Source: Methanobacterium sp. UBA279 (lineage in GTDB: Archaea > Methanobacteriota > Methanobacteria > Methanobacteriales > Methanobacteriaceae). From it: DNA of 36,269 nucleotides. Position 1 is the stretch's first letter, and every line of letters begins with the position of its first letter. This document shows positions 18,262-26,237 of this stretch, piece by piece. Position numbers and translations under genes: made by a program. The notes beneath the pieces are model-generated. The model was not told the DNA's origin. It made no database searches and saw nothing but the letters and a program-made list of their open reading frames with translations. The DNA lies in contig DAQK01000023.1 in the NCBI GenBank assembly GCA_002502855.1, positions 18,593-54,861 of the forward strand, written 5' to 3'.

Positions 18262-18546
18262 TTAATTTTCATCCTTAATATTCTCCCAGATTTCTTCAAA
18301 GACGGATAAATTATTCTCCATATCACTGGATAAGAAGTACACCACCCCATATTTATCTCCAGAGGATACTATTACTTTATTCTCTTTTAACACTTTAAGG
18401 TGATGCCTGACGGTTTTATAGTCTAAATTCAAATTATCCGCTATTTGATTAGCATTATAAGGTCTCTTTTGGAGACATTTGATAATTCTGGCCCGATTGA
18501 TTCCACCCCTTGTACCGGCAATTAAATACCAGAGTAATCTCTTCAT
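18262..18546 (-). CDS. ArsR-like winged-helix transcriptional regulator
   Basis: About 94 residues from the ATG at 18546, preferred because GGGGAT lies a few nt upstream; an in-frame start at 18579 exists. The winged helix-turn-helix reads RARIIKCLQKRPYNANQIADNLNLDYKTVRHHLKVLKENKVI, with the recognition helix near DYKTVRHHLK, followed by the wing GDKYGVVYFLS. No Cys pair for metal sensing is visible, so it is an ArsR-fold regulator without evidence for arsenic or metals. Upstream of it lies an inverted repeat around a TATA-like element. Likely controls itself and the adjacent membrane protein and former exporter. Confidence 0.82.
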   Translation of the reverse strand: MKRLLWYLIAGTRGGINRARIIKCLQKRPYNANQIADNLNLDYKTVRHHLKVLKENKVIVSSGDKYGVVYFLSSDMENNLSVFEEIWENIKDEN

Positions 18547-18899
18547 CAAACATCCCCTATTAATTTCCCATAGACACAATCAATTTTCTTGAACGCTATA
18601 AAATTTTTTATTTGAATTCTTAAGATTAATTTTTTACTATAAACGATGTATTAATCTTGATTATCGTAGGTGTAATAAGTTTTTACTCACTTGTTCTATT
18701 ATTTCAATTTGCATTGTTTGGGTAATGATATTCAATAAATTCTTATATTATTTTTAAAAAATTAGATTAATTTAAGGTGTTATCAAAGATTCTTACTTTT
18801 TATCGTTTTGAAAGTATAAATGTCAAGTTTTCCTAACTAAATAAAGGATATTTACATCAATATTTTAAAGATAATAAACTGATAAAAGTATAGGATTCC
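18547..18899. other. AT-rich intergenic region between divergent genes
   Basis: 353 bases without a supportable gene. It holds the promoter of the ArsR-like gene on the minus strand (TTTTATAG near 18594-18601) with an inverted repeat further upstream. On the plus strand a TATA element AGTATAAATG near 18813-18822 would serve the LutA-like gene. Nothing else was recognised. Confidence 0.6.
18620..18660. promoter_or_regulatory. 11-bp inverted repeat around a TATA-like element
   Basis: TTAAGATTAAT at 18620-18630 and ATTAATCTTGA at 18650-18660 are complementary at 10 of 11 positions, with a 19-nt spacer containing ACTATAAAC. It lies about 75-115 nt upstream of the ArsR-like start, a plausible operator for that dimeric regulator. 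Confidence 0.4.
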
Positions 18900-19589
18900 A
18901 TGTTATATTTTAGAGGCTGCACTGTAAGGGAGAAACTCCCCCGGATAGAAATGGCCATCAAAGGGATTTTAGAGAAAGCCCATATAGAATACCGTATATT
19001 AGATGATGAAGGGTGCTGCGGTTCATTTCTGCTTCGAACAGGCTTTACAGATGACTCCCGGGATGTGATGGCCAGTACTGCGGAAAAGTTGAGGGGTGAA
19101 AAGGTAATCGTATCCTGTGCTGGATGCTATAACACCTTAAAAAATGATTACAAGGACCTGTTGGGAGTGGAACTGGACGTAATTCACACCTCAATGTTAT
19201 TTGAACAACTGATAAAAGAGGGAGCCATTAAACCAAAGAAGCTCCCGGTTGATGTTTCTTATCACGATCCCTGCCACCTGGGAAGGCACAGTGGCGAATA
19301 CGACTCTCCCAGGGAAGTTTTAAAGGCCACAGCCAATTTGGTGGAGATGGAAAACATCAAGGAGAACGCACGCTGCTGCGGAGCAGGTGGGGGTGTTAAA
19401 TCAGCCTATCCTGAAGTCGCATCTAAACTGGCCCAGAGAAGGATAACTGATGCCCTGGAGACTGAAGCAGAGATACTGGTAACTTCTTGCTCTTTCTGCC
19501 TGGTAAACTTAGAAGGTGTCTGCCAAAATCCAAGGGGTATACGGGTTATGGACTTATCAGAAATCCTACTGTGGGCGTTGAGTGAGTAG
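18900..19589 (+). CDS. CCG-domain Fe-S protein (LutA / HdrB-like)
   Basis: 229 residues with two cysteine-rich CCG domains, as in HdrB, GlpC, GlcF and LutA. First domain: Cys7 in YFRGCTVREK, then EGCCGSFLLRTGF and SCAGCYNTL. Second: YHDPCHLGRHSG, ARCCGAGGGVKSAYP and TSCSFCLVNL. Such domains bind an unusual Fe-S cluster and handle thiol or 2-hydroxyacid redox chemistry. The next gene, 72 nt downstream, is a LutB-like protein, so a LutAB-type redox pair is the best reading; a stand-alone heterodisulfide reductase-like role is the alternative. Its weak SD (AGGAT) is close to the ATG. Confidence 0.82.
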   Translation: MLYFRGCTVREKLPRIEMAIKGILEKAHIEYRILDDEGCCGSFLLRTGFTDDSRDVMASTAEKLRGEKVIVSCAGCYNTLKNDYKDLLGVELDVIHTSMLFEQLIKEGAIKPKKLPVDVSYHDPCHLGRHSGEYDSPREVLKATANLVEMENIKENARCCGAGGGVKSAYPEVASKLAQRRITDALETEAEILVTSCSFCLVNLEGVCQNPRGIRVMDLSEILLWALSE

Positions 19590-19661
19590 GGTAAATTTAC
19601 AGGGTGAGTATAGTTAAAATTACATTATGGGAATGATCAAACTAAGGGGAATGTAAAAATA

Positions 19662-20882
19662 ATGAACACTCCAATGGATGAATCAGAAATCCAGGCCATG
19701 AACAACTCCTTCAAAATCCTCCATGAAAGGAGGAGGAAGCTCCTGGATAACGAGGAAACAGGAAAACTCAAGGAAAGGGTCCGTGGGATCAGGGAATACT
19801 CCATGGACCACCTGGAGGAGCTTAAAGTAGAAGCGGTGGAGAAACTTCAAAGCAATGGGATTGAGGTTATCTATGCCAAGGATTCGAAAGAAGCATTAAC
19901 AGCCATATATGCATTGGTAAAGGATGAAAAGTGTATAGCCAAATCCAAATCCAACACAGCCAGCGAGATAGGGTTAACCGATTTTCTCCAGGATAAGGGC
20001 ATCGATGTGGTGGAGACAGACCTGGGAGACAGGATAGTACAGTTCACCGAGAAAAAGAAATCATCCCACCCCATAGGCCCCGCTGCCCATCTTAACCTGG
20101 AAGAAATAGCCCAGGTCATCCGGGAAAAATTCAACAGGGAAGTTAAAAGTGATCCCCAGGAAATCCTGGACATGGTGAGGCAGGATGTCCTGGATGAAAT
20201 TGCCCATTGCAACGTGGGGATAACTGGAGCGAATTCATTGGCCGCTGAGGATGGTTCCCTGGTGATGGTGCACAACGAGGGTAACATCAGCCTGGTATCC
20301 CTCCTGGACACCCACATAGTAATCGTGGGTATAGATAAGCTGGTCGGGACCCTGGAAGAGGCCATATCCGTGGTGAAACTGGAGACTATCTACGCCACCG
20401 GGAAAACAGCCCCGGCCTATGTGAACGTGGTATCCTCCCCATCGAAGACGGCAGACATCGAACAGATCCTCTTAAATGGCATGTACGGAGCAAGCAGGGT
20501 GGTTGTCATCTTACTCGATAATGGAAGGAGTGAAGCATTAAAAGAATCAAGGGAGAGCCTACTGTGCATCGGTTGCGGCAGTTGCATCGTAACCTGCCCA
20601 GTGTACAATGTCCTGGGTTACCAGTTCGGCTACGACCGACACCTGGGTGGTAGGGGGGTTGTCTTCAGCCGCTACGTGCGGGATAAAGAGGTCTGCTTCG
20701 AATCTGGTCTTTTCACCTGCACACTATGTGGGCAGTGCACCCTGGACTGCCCCATGGAAATACCCACCAACCAGCTCATCGAGAAACTCAGAATCCAGTC
20801 AGTAAAATCAGGCATACTCCACCAAAAACATGAGGAAACAGCTAGAAAGATAAGGAAAGATGGTTCCCCTTTCTCTGGGTAA
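19662..20882 (+). CDS. LutB-like LUD-domain iron-sulfur protein
   Basis: 406 residues. An N-terminal and central LUD domain (about 60-285) shows KCIAKSKSNTASEIGL, GITGANSLAAEDGSLVMVHNEGN and the IVGIDKLV segment. It is followed by two 4Fe-4S motifs, CIGCGSCIVTCPVYN (about 302-316) and CTLCGQCTLDCPMEIP (about 350-365). This is the LutB/YkgF architecture; the bacterial protein works with LutA and LutC in L-lactate oxidation. No LutC is seen next to it here. Electrons could enter from the two ferredoxin-like clusters. A T8 run follows the gene at 20917-20924. Confidence 0.87.
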   Translation: MNTPMDESEIQAMNNSFKILHERRRKLLDNEETGKLKERVRGIREYSMDHLEELKVEAVEKLQSNGIEVIYAKDSKEALTAIYALVKDEKCIAKSKSNTASEIGLTDFLQDKGIDVVETDLGDRIVQFTEKKKSSHPIGPAAHLNLEEIAQVIREKFNREVKSDPQEILDMVRQDVLDEIAHCNVGITGANSLAAEDGSLVMVHNEGNISLVSLLDTHIVIVGIDKLVGTLEEAISVVKLETIYATGKTAPAYVNVVSSPSKTADIEQILLNGMYGASRVVVILLDNGRSEALKESRESLLCIGCGSCIVTCPVYNVLGYQFGYDRHLGGRGVVFSRYVRDKEVCFESGLFTCTLCGQCTLDCPMEIPTNQLIEKLRIQSVKSGILHQKHEETARKIRKDGSPFSG

Positions 20883-20916
20883 CTCTCCATCTACCAGAAT
20901 ATCATATCAGCCCAAG

Positions 20917-20924
20917 TTTTTTTT
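20917..20924 (+). terminator. T-run after the LutAB-like pair
   Basis: Eight consecutive T follow the stop by about 35 nt. Archaeal RNA polymerase terminates at such U-tracts; no hairpin is needed. The 215-nt gap before mfnB has its own TATA box, in keeping with termination here. Confidence 0.4.
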
Positions 20925-21073
20925 AACTACCCAGTACGATAGTTAAATAGATATAGATGATCCGGTAAATATGTGATATAAAATTATTTACCTGGCTCTT
21001 TAAGAATTTTTCAGTTGGAAAAAATGCCGGATTAAATATAACTGAGTGATCAAATCGATTTGTAGGTGAAAAA

Positions 21074-21081
21074 TTATAAAT
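21074..21081 (+). promoter_or_regulatory. TATA box of mfnB
   Basis: TTATAAAT preceded by the purine-rich GAAAAA, as expected of a BRE, would start transcription at about 21103-21106, some 35 nt before the chosen start codon. Confidence 0.5.
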
Positions 21082-21139
21082 AAAGATTTGAATTTATAAG
21101 AAAAAAGATAAAATTTGAATCTACATGGAGGAATCATAT

Positions 21140-21853
21140 TTGCTTCTACTAATCAGTCCAATAAATACAGAGGAAGCACTGGAGGCCATAGAAGGCGGTG
21201 CGGATATCATTGATGTGAAAAACCCCAAGGAAGGGTCGCTGGGAGCTAACTTCCCCTGGGTAATTAAGAGTATAAGGGAATTAACACCAAAAGATATGCT
21301 GATCAGCGCCACACTGGGTGATGTGCCCTACAAGCCAGGTACGGTGTCTTTAGCAGCCGCCGGGGCAGTGGTATCCGGGGCGGATTACATCAAAGTGGGA
21401 CTCTACGGTACCAGGAATTATTCCGAGGCACTGGAAGTAATGGAAAACGTGGTAAAGACAGTTAAAGGTTTCAGTGATGATATACTGGTGGTAGCATCTG
21501 GATATGCCGATGCACATAGAGTTGGGGCTATAAACCCCATGCAGATACCCCGTGTAGCTGTAAATTCCGGTGCCGACCTGGCCATGGTGGATACCGCAGT
21601 TAAAGATGGTAAAACACTCTTCGACTTCATGGATGAAGATGCGATTTCCAAGTTCACCACAGAAGCTCATGACTACGGCCTTAAATGTGCACTGGCCGGT
21701 TCGGTTAAAGAAGAACAACTGGAAATACTCTACGATTTAGGGTGTGACGTGGTTGGTATTCGCGGAGCAGCTTGCACAGGTGGAGATAGAAATAAAGGCA
21801 GCATCCACCGAAGCGCTGTTTCCAGATTAAAAGCCAAGATGTCCAATTTTTAG
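21140..21853 (+). CDS. mfnB: (5-formylfuran-3-yl)methyl phosphate synthase (methanofuran biosynthesis)
   Basis: About 237 residues. MfnB condenses two glyceraldehyde-3-phosphate molecules to the furan core of methanofuran. A TIM-barrel protein of the DUF556 family, with LLLISPINTEEALEAI, GGADIIDVKNPKEGSLGA, YIKVGLYGTRN, MVDTAVKDGKTLFDF and CALAGSVKEEQLE. The start is put at the TTG at 21140: GGAGG at 21127-21131 is 8 nt before it, the product then begins at the conserved LLLISP, and the catalytic Lys of DVKNP becomes Lys27, the number used for the characterised enzyme (from memory). The ATG at 21125 overlaps that SD and is unlikely. It lies upstream of guaB. Confidence 0.95.
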   Translation: MLLLISPINTEEALEAIEGGADIIDVKNPKEGSLGANFPWVIKSIRELTPKDMLISATLGDVPYKPGTVSLAAAGAVVSGADYIKVGLYGTRNYSEALEVMENVVKTVKGFSDDILVVASGYADAHRVGAINPMQIPRVAVNSGADLAMVDTAVKDGKTLFDFMDEDAISKFTTEAHDYGLKCALAGSVKEEQLEILYDLGCDVVGIRGAACTGGDRNKGSIHRSAVSRLKAKMSNF

Positions 21854-21965
21854 TCGGAAACTAAAAATTTATTTATTTAAATATCAATATAATTTAAAAA
21901 TAAATGGAATGTTCCCTTAAAATTTACATTCAATTTATCCTATTTACTAATTGGGGTTATTAAAG

Positions 21966-23453
21966 ATGTTCACTCGAAAACTTAAAGATGCACCACAAGG
22001 ATTTACCTTTGACGATTTTTTAATGGTACCCTCTGAATCTACGGTGGAACCAAAGAATGTGAAAACCAGAACCCGTATATCGCGTAACCTGGATATCAAC
22101 ATTCCCATCATAAGTTCAGCCATGGACACCGTCACAGAATCAGAGATGGCCATAGCCATGGCACAGGACGGAGGCTTGGGAGTTATACACAGGAATATGA
22201 CGGTAAGTGAACAGGTGGAGGAGGTGAAGAAGGTGAAAGCCTCCGGTGATCTCACCATAAGGGATGTTATCACCACCACACCAGACACATCCATTGCCGA
22301 GGCCAACCAGCTCATGGATGAAGAGGGAGTAAACGGCCTTCCAGTAGTCAAAGACAGGAAAGTTATCGGTATCATAAGCAGGAGGGACATATTACCCATC
22401 GTCAATTCCGATGCTGATAGCAAGGTGGAGGAAGTGATGACCGAGAGGGTGGTTACCATAGAGGAATCCACCACACCAGAGGAGGCCCTGGACATCGCCT
22501 ACGAAAATAAGGTGGAACGATTGCCCGTGGTTAAGGACGATGAAATCGTGGGTATCGTAACCATCAAGGATATTCTGGAGCGTAAAAAGTACCCCACTGC
22601 CTCCCGGGATGATGACGGACGGTTCATGGTCGCCGCGGCAACTGGACCCTTTGACCTTGAACGAGCTATAGCACTGGACAAGGCTGGTGCAGATATAATA
22701 GCCGTGGACGTGGCCCATGCACATAAACCAGACATCGTAAGTTTCGCTCGTAAAATGAACAGGGAGATATCAGCAGACCTCATAGTGGGTAACATAGCTA
22801 CTCGCGAAGCAGCTGAAGCCCTGATAAGTGCGGAGGTTGATGGTCTAAAGGTAGGTATCGGTCCGGGATCCATATGCACCACCCGTATAATAGCTGGTGT
22901 AGGGGTGCCGCAGCTTACAGCTGTATCCAGCGTGGCGGATGTGGCCCATGATGTGGGTGTGCCAGTAGTGGCCGATGGCGGGTTAAGGTACAGTGGAGAC
23001 CTGGCCAAGGCCATAGGAGTTGGTGCAGATACAGTTATGGTGGGAAGCCTGGTAGCAGGTACACACGAAGCACCCGGTGACGTGGTTATAATGAACGGCC
23101 GTAAATACAAACAGTACCGTGGTATGGGAAGTCTGGGGGCCATGACCGGAGGATCCGGCGCAGGCACAGACCGTTACTTCCAGGAAGTGAAGGGGCCTAT
23201 GAAGCACGCCAAACTGGTACCGGAAGGGGTGGAAGGAGTGGTACCCCATAAAGGAAAGGTTGGCGAGATACTCTTCCAGTTAATTGGAGGACTTAAAGCA
23301 TCCATGGGATACAGCGGAGCATCCACTATAAAAGAGATGCAGGAGCGCGCCCGGTTTATCAGGATAACTGCAAGTGGAGTAGCTGAGAGCCACCCCCACG
23401 ACTTACTGATAACCAATGAAAGTCCTAATTATCCCACCACCCGTTTGATGTAA
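21966..23453 (+). CDS. guaB: Inosine-5'-monophosphate dehydrogenase
   Basis: About 495 residues, full length for the enzyme that oxidises IMP to XMP with NAD in GMP synthesis. The barrel starts with GFTFDDFLMVPSEST. Two CBS domains (about 95-210) are inserted (IRDVITTTPDTSIAEA and VVTIEESTTPEEALDIA). The catalytic loop is GPGSICTTR with Cys304, then PVVADGGLRYSGDLAKAI, and the flap region YRGMGSLGAM. The ATG at 21966 follows GGGGT at good spacing; an in-frame TTG at 21951 overlaps that SD. A T8 run at 23484-23491 separates it from mobA. Confidence 0.97.
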   Translation: MFTRKLKDAPQGFTFDDFLMVPSESTVEPKNVKTRTRISRNLDINIPIISSAMDTVTESEMAIAMAQDGGLGVIHRNMTVSEQVEEVKKVKASGDLTIRDVITTTPDTSIAEANQLMDEEGVNGLPVVKDRKVIGIISRRDILPIVNSDADSKVEEVMTERVVTIEESTTPEEALDIAYENKVERLPVVKDDEIVGIVTIKDILERKKYPTASRDDDGRFMVAAATGPFDLERAIALDKAGADIIAVDVAHAHKPDIVSFARKMNREISADLIVGNIATREAAEALISAEVDGLKVGIGPGSICTTRIIAGVGVPQLTAVSSVADVAHDVGVPVVADGGLRYSGDLAKAIGVGADTVMVGSLVAGTHEAPGDVVIMNGRKYKQYRGMGSLGAMTGGSGAGTDRYFQEVKGPMKHAKLVPEGVEGVVPHKGKVGEILFQLIGGLKASMGYSGASTIKEMQERARFIRITASGVAESHPHDLLITNESPNYPTTRLM

Positions 23454-23483
23454 ACAATTAAACTTTTCCCATACTATAACTTC

Positions 23484-23491
23484 TTTTTTTT
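23484..23491 (+). terminator. T-run between guaB and mobA
   Basis: Eight T occur 31 nt after the guaB stop and just before the mobA SD. It could end guaB transcripts; a weak TATA-like ACTATAAC nearby might start mobA ones. Confidence 0.3.
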
Positions 23492-23503
23492 AAGGATTAA
23501 ATT

Positions 23504-24100
23504 ATGAAGTCAATGATCGTACTCTGCGGAGGTCGTGGAAAAAGGATGGGCCAGGATAAGGGGCTCATGATCCTGGGGGATGAGCCTTTAATAGTTCAGG
23601 TACTGGAGAATGCATCTGAACTTGCCGATGAGATAATCCTGGTTTTGCGTGGTAAGGAACAGCAAATGGCCTATGAATGTATTTTAGAAAAGCAGAGCTT
23701 CCAGGAGAAGGTGAGAATATGTACCGATGCCGTGGAAGATCAGGGCCCCCTGATGGGTATCTGCACCGGGCTTAAATGTATCAGCACGGATCATGCCCTG
23801 GTGATTCCCTGTGACTCTCCATTCATTCCCCAGTCCTTCATTAGGAATATTTTTAATTATTACAACATAATCTACGATGCAGTCGTCCCGGAATGGCCAG
23901 ATGGAAAACTGGAACCTCTACATGCCATCTACAACAAGAGGGTTACGGGTCAAATAGGAGACATCCTAAAGGATGGTAAGCGTGATGTCCAATCTCTACT
24001 GTTAGAGATAGATGTAAGGTATGTCCCGGTTTATTCCCTGGATGAAACAGCCCAGAGTTTCCTGAATTTAAATTATCCAGAAGATGTGGATAGGTTTTAA
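23504..24100 (+). CDS. mobA: Molybdenum cofactor guanylyltransferase
   Basis: 198 residues. MobA transfers GMP from GTP to molybdopterin, giving the guanine dinucleotide cofactor used by formylmethanofuran and formate dehydrogenases. Visible: the signature loop VLCGGRGKRMGQDKGLM at the N-terminus, EDQGPLMGICTGLKC, and VIPCDSPFIPQSF with the metal-binding Asp. AAGG lies about 9 nt before the ATG. Slightly short but complete. The final 15 bases with the stop codon belong to the first of three 30-bp repeats. Confidence 0.92.
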   Translation: MKSMIVLCGGRGKRMGQDKGLMILGDEPLIVQVLENASELADEIILVLRGKEQQMAYECILEKQSFQEKVRICTDAVEDQGPLMGICTGLKCISTDHALVIPCDSPFIPQSFIRNIFNYYNIIYDAVVPEWPDGKLEPLHAIYNKRVTGQIGDILKDGKRDVQSLLLEIDVRYVPVYSLDETAQSFLNLNYPEDVDRF

Positions 24101-24175
24101 GGAAATAGTTAAACTGTAGATAATTTTTAAGGAGATAATTAAAAATAAGGATGGTTTTTAAGAAATAGTTAAAAT
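24086..24175 (+). repeat. 30-bp imperfect tandem repeat, three copies, starting inside mobA
   Basis: Units 24086-24115, 24116-24145 and 24146-24175 share the pattern GATAGGTTTTAAGGAAATAGTTAAA with a few changes each. The first unit contains the last codons and stop of mobA. Further downstream TTTAAAATAGTAAGG recurs twice (about 24224-24238 and 24249-24263). The rest of the gap to 24356 shows no gene. Confidence 0.8.
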
Positions 24176-24356
24176 CAATACTTTACTATATTTATAAGGG
24201 GTTTTAAAATTCAATGGTTTATTTTAAAATAGTAAGGGAATTGTTCATTTAAAATAGTAAGGATCTTAAAAATTTAGGCTGGGTTACCCTATTTAAAAAC
24301 AGGCTGTTTCTTTGATTTACCGCCTCAAAGTGGCCAATGTTTCCGGGCACCACCTT

Positions 24357-24596
24357 TTAGTGGGCTAATATCTTTTCCGTTTTGGTGAATTCAGTTCTTT
24401 CGATTTCAACACTTCTGGGGTTTCTTCCCATTTCCAGGAAGAATCTGTTCACCCTTTCGATCATGTCGATGTAGTCTTGCTTACTTATGCGACAACCGTC
24501 AACCGTGGTATATTCGGGTAAATTCCCATTGAGTCGCTTGAAATCTATTACTTCTTCAACCATCTTTCGATATTGTCCGAGAGTCAAACTCTCCAT
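24357..24596 (-). CDS. Small protein resembling a pseudomurein-binding repeat (PMBR)
   Basis: 79 residues. The sequence TLGQYRKMVEEVIDF-RLNGNLPEYTTVDGCRIS and again DYIDMIERVNRFFLEMGRNPRSVEI has the spacing of pseudomurein-binding repeats (aromatic helix, NGrLPnyVtv), which anchor wall proteins in Methanobacteriales. There is about one and a half such units. There is no signal peptide or membrane helix, unlike wall-anchored proteins, so it is either cytoplasmic or a piece of a larger ancestor. A TATA-like CTATAAAA lies about 25-30 nt upstream. Family resemblance is judged by eye. Confidence 0.6.
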   Translation of the reverse strand: MESLTLGQYRKMVEEVIDFKRLNGNLPEYTTVDGCRISKQDYIDMIERVNRFFLEMGRNPRSVEIERTEFTKTEKILAH

Positions 24597-24764
24597 AAAT
24601 GAACCACATCTAATATATTTTTTTATAGAATATCAACGCACTCATTTAAATAGGTTACTATGGGGGAAGTACAGTACACATTATGTGTTAATAACAAATG
24701 TTGATCTTCAACATACAAAAAACAGGCAGTAAGAAACCCGGTTAATTTACCTCTCCTAACCCGG

Positions 24765-25535
24765 TCAATCTATCTCTACCTTGGCATGTGGATCAAATGG
24801 GTTAACCCTCATGGCCAGTGAAAACAGGTAAGGATAATTGTTCATTAAATGTTCCATGTACATTATCCATTCAGAGATTAAAAGCCCGTACACTCTCTCC
24901 ACATCCCCATTCAAATGCATATAATCAGTAAGGGGTAGCTTAGTGAGGTCCTTCCTCTTTTCAAGTTCCTCTATCACGTGGAACACCGCCCTTAAAAGAT
25001 CTGTGAAAGTTTCATGTTCCAGGAGGTTGGGGTTTTCCAGTAATCTCAAGAGAAAGTCTCTTCTTTCTTTGAGAAATTCTTTTAAGTCCTGTAAAAACTC
25101 TATAGACTGCTGGTCGTCACCAATTTCCAGACTGTAATCGAACTCCTTTATGGTACTTGCTGCGGATTTAAAGTCTTTTTCTGTCCAGTCATCGGTTATA
25201 ATCAGGCTTTGCCGTATCTTCTCTGTATCGATATCGAATTTGGTTATTTTACTCATGAGCTCTGTTCCCAGCTCACTGAAGAAGGTCCCTATAACCATGT
25301 TGAGTTTTTCCAAGAGGATGCTCTTTTCCCGGGTGCTGATGGCGCTTTCTATCACCAGTACCACGAATAGAACTTCTATGGGTAAAAAAGCGGTGTCTAT
25401 ACTTAAATAAAACTCTAACTCGTGGGGATCATGAAATAGAATGAAGTTAACAAAGTACAGTATGCCTGCCAGTACAACCAACAGTAGTCCTAACCGCACC
25501 CTCCAGCCCAGGTATTTGGATATCTTCATACTCAT
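24765..25535 (-). CDS. Membrane protein of unknown function with coiled-coil-like cytoplasmic region
   Basis: 256 residues. Two hydrophobic helices near the N-terminus (about 13-32 LGLLLVVLAGILYFVNFIL and 48-63 FLPIEVLFVVLVIES) are followed by a charged, mainly helical region of about 190 residues with many Leu and Glu/Lys, ending in HLMNNYPYLFSLAMRVNPFDPHAKVEID. I recognise no named family; the layout resembles conserved methanobacterial hypothetical proteins. It lies 20 nt after cbiT on the same strand and has no clear SD. Confidence 0.7.
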   Translation of the reverse strand: MSMKISKYLGWRVRLGLLLVVLAGILYFVNFILFHDPHELEFYLSIDTAFLPIEVLFVVLVIESAISTREKSILLEKLNMVIGTFFSELGTELMSKITKFDIDTEKIRQSLIITDDWTEKDFKSAASTIKEFDYSLEIGDDQQSIEFLQDLKEFLKERRDFLLRLLENPNLLEHETFTDLLRAVFHVIEELEKRKDLTKLPLTDYMHLNGDVERVYGLLISEWIMYMEHLMNNYPYLFSLAMRVNPFDPHAKVEID

Positions 25536-25555
25536 TACTTCTATACTTTTTATTT

Positions 25556-26119
25556 TTAAATTTTTTGGGTTGAAATGATGGTTATTGGATTTTGGGCCCT
25601 CAAAAGCGTCCCCCTCTCCAGTATCCTGCCCCGGGAGATGGACACCTCAACCACTTCCGGGACCAGGCCCAGTTCTTTCATGGTTGCCACGGCCTCTACA
25701 CGTGTTTCCAGTAAAATAGAAGTCACTATGATCCGGCCATCATCGTTGAGTTTTTTGTATCCTTCTTTTAATATCTGTGACAGTTTTCCACTGCTTCCGC
25801 CCACCAGGAGGATGTCGAACTCGGGCAGGTCTTCCAGTACCTGGGGGGCAGAGGCATCCACCACTTCCACTTTAGGGGAAAGCTGGAACTTTTCCAGATT
25901 CAACCTGGTGATTTTAAGGGCTTCTGGATTCTGGTCCACGGCATAGACTTTACCCGCCCTACGGGCGAATTCAACGGTGAGCCCACCGGTTCCGCAGCCG
26001 ATATCGACCACGGTATCTTTTTCTGTTGCCTGTGATTTACATAACACCAGGCAGCGGATCTCTTCCTTGGTGGGCCCTGGTATGTCGGGGTCCTTTATAA
26101 AGTCATCGTCTTTGATCAT
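25556..26119 (-). CDS. cbiT: Cobalt-precorrin C15-methyltransferase / C12-decarboxylase
   Basis: 187 residues. CbiT methylates C15 and decarboxylates the C12 side chain of a corrin precursor in the anaerobic cobalamin route, needed for corrinoid Mtr in methanogens. The N-terminus IKDDDFIKDPDIPGPTKEEIR is typical, with SAM motif I VVDIGCGTGGLTVEFA, VYAVDQNPEALKITR and ILLVGGSSGKL. AAGGT lies 8 nt before the ATG. The 118-nt gap to ubiX upstream holds 30-bp tandem repeats. Confidence 0.94.
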   Translation of the reverse strand: MIKDDDFIKDPDIPGPTKEEIRCLVLCKSQATEKDTVVDIGCGTGGLTVEFARRAGKVYAVDQNPEALKITRLNLEKFQLSPKVEVVDASAPQVLEDLPEFDILLVGGSSGKLSQILKEGYKKLNDDGRIIVTSILLETRVEAVATMKELGLVPEVVEVSISRGRILERGTLLRAQNPITIISTQKI

Positions 26120-26130
26120 TTCTATGACCT

Positions 26131-26211
26131 TAAATTTGATTATTGATCAGTTTATTGTCTTAAATTTGATTATTGATCAGTTTATTGTCTTAAATTCGAT
26201 TATTGATCATG
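26131..26211 (-). repeat. 30-bp tandem repeat (2.7 copies) upstream of cbiT
   Basis: Units at 26131-26160 and 26161-26190 are identical, and 26191-26211 is a third partial unit with two changes. Each contains the palindrome TTGATCA or TGATCA. The array lies 12-92 nt upstream of the cbiT start and could change promoter or operator spacing. Confidence 0.92.
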
Positions 26212-26237
26212 TATGCCCTAAATAAATTCGATTAATA

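Noticed and set aside
24676..24713. Small palindromes ACACATTATGTGT and TGTTGATCTTCAACA
   Set aside because: Short stems without a T-run in the right orientation; neither a terminator nor an operator can be argued.
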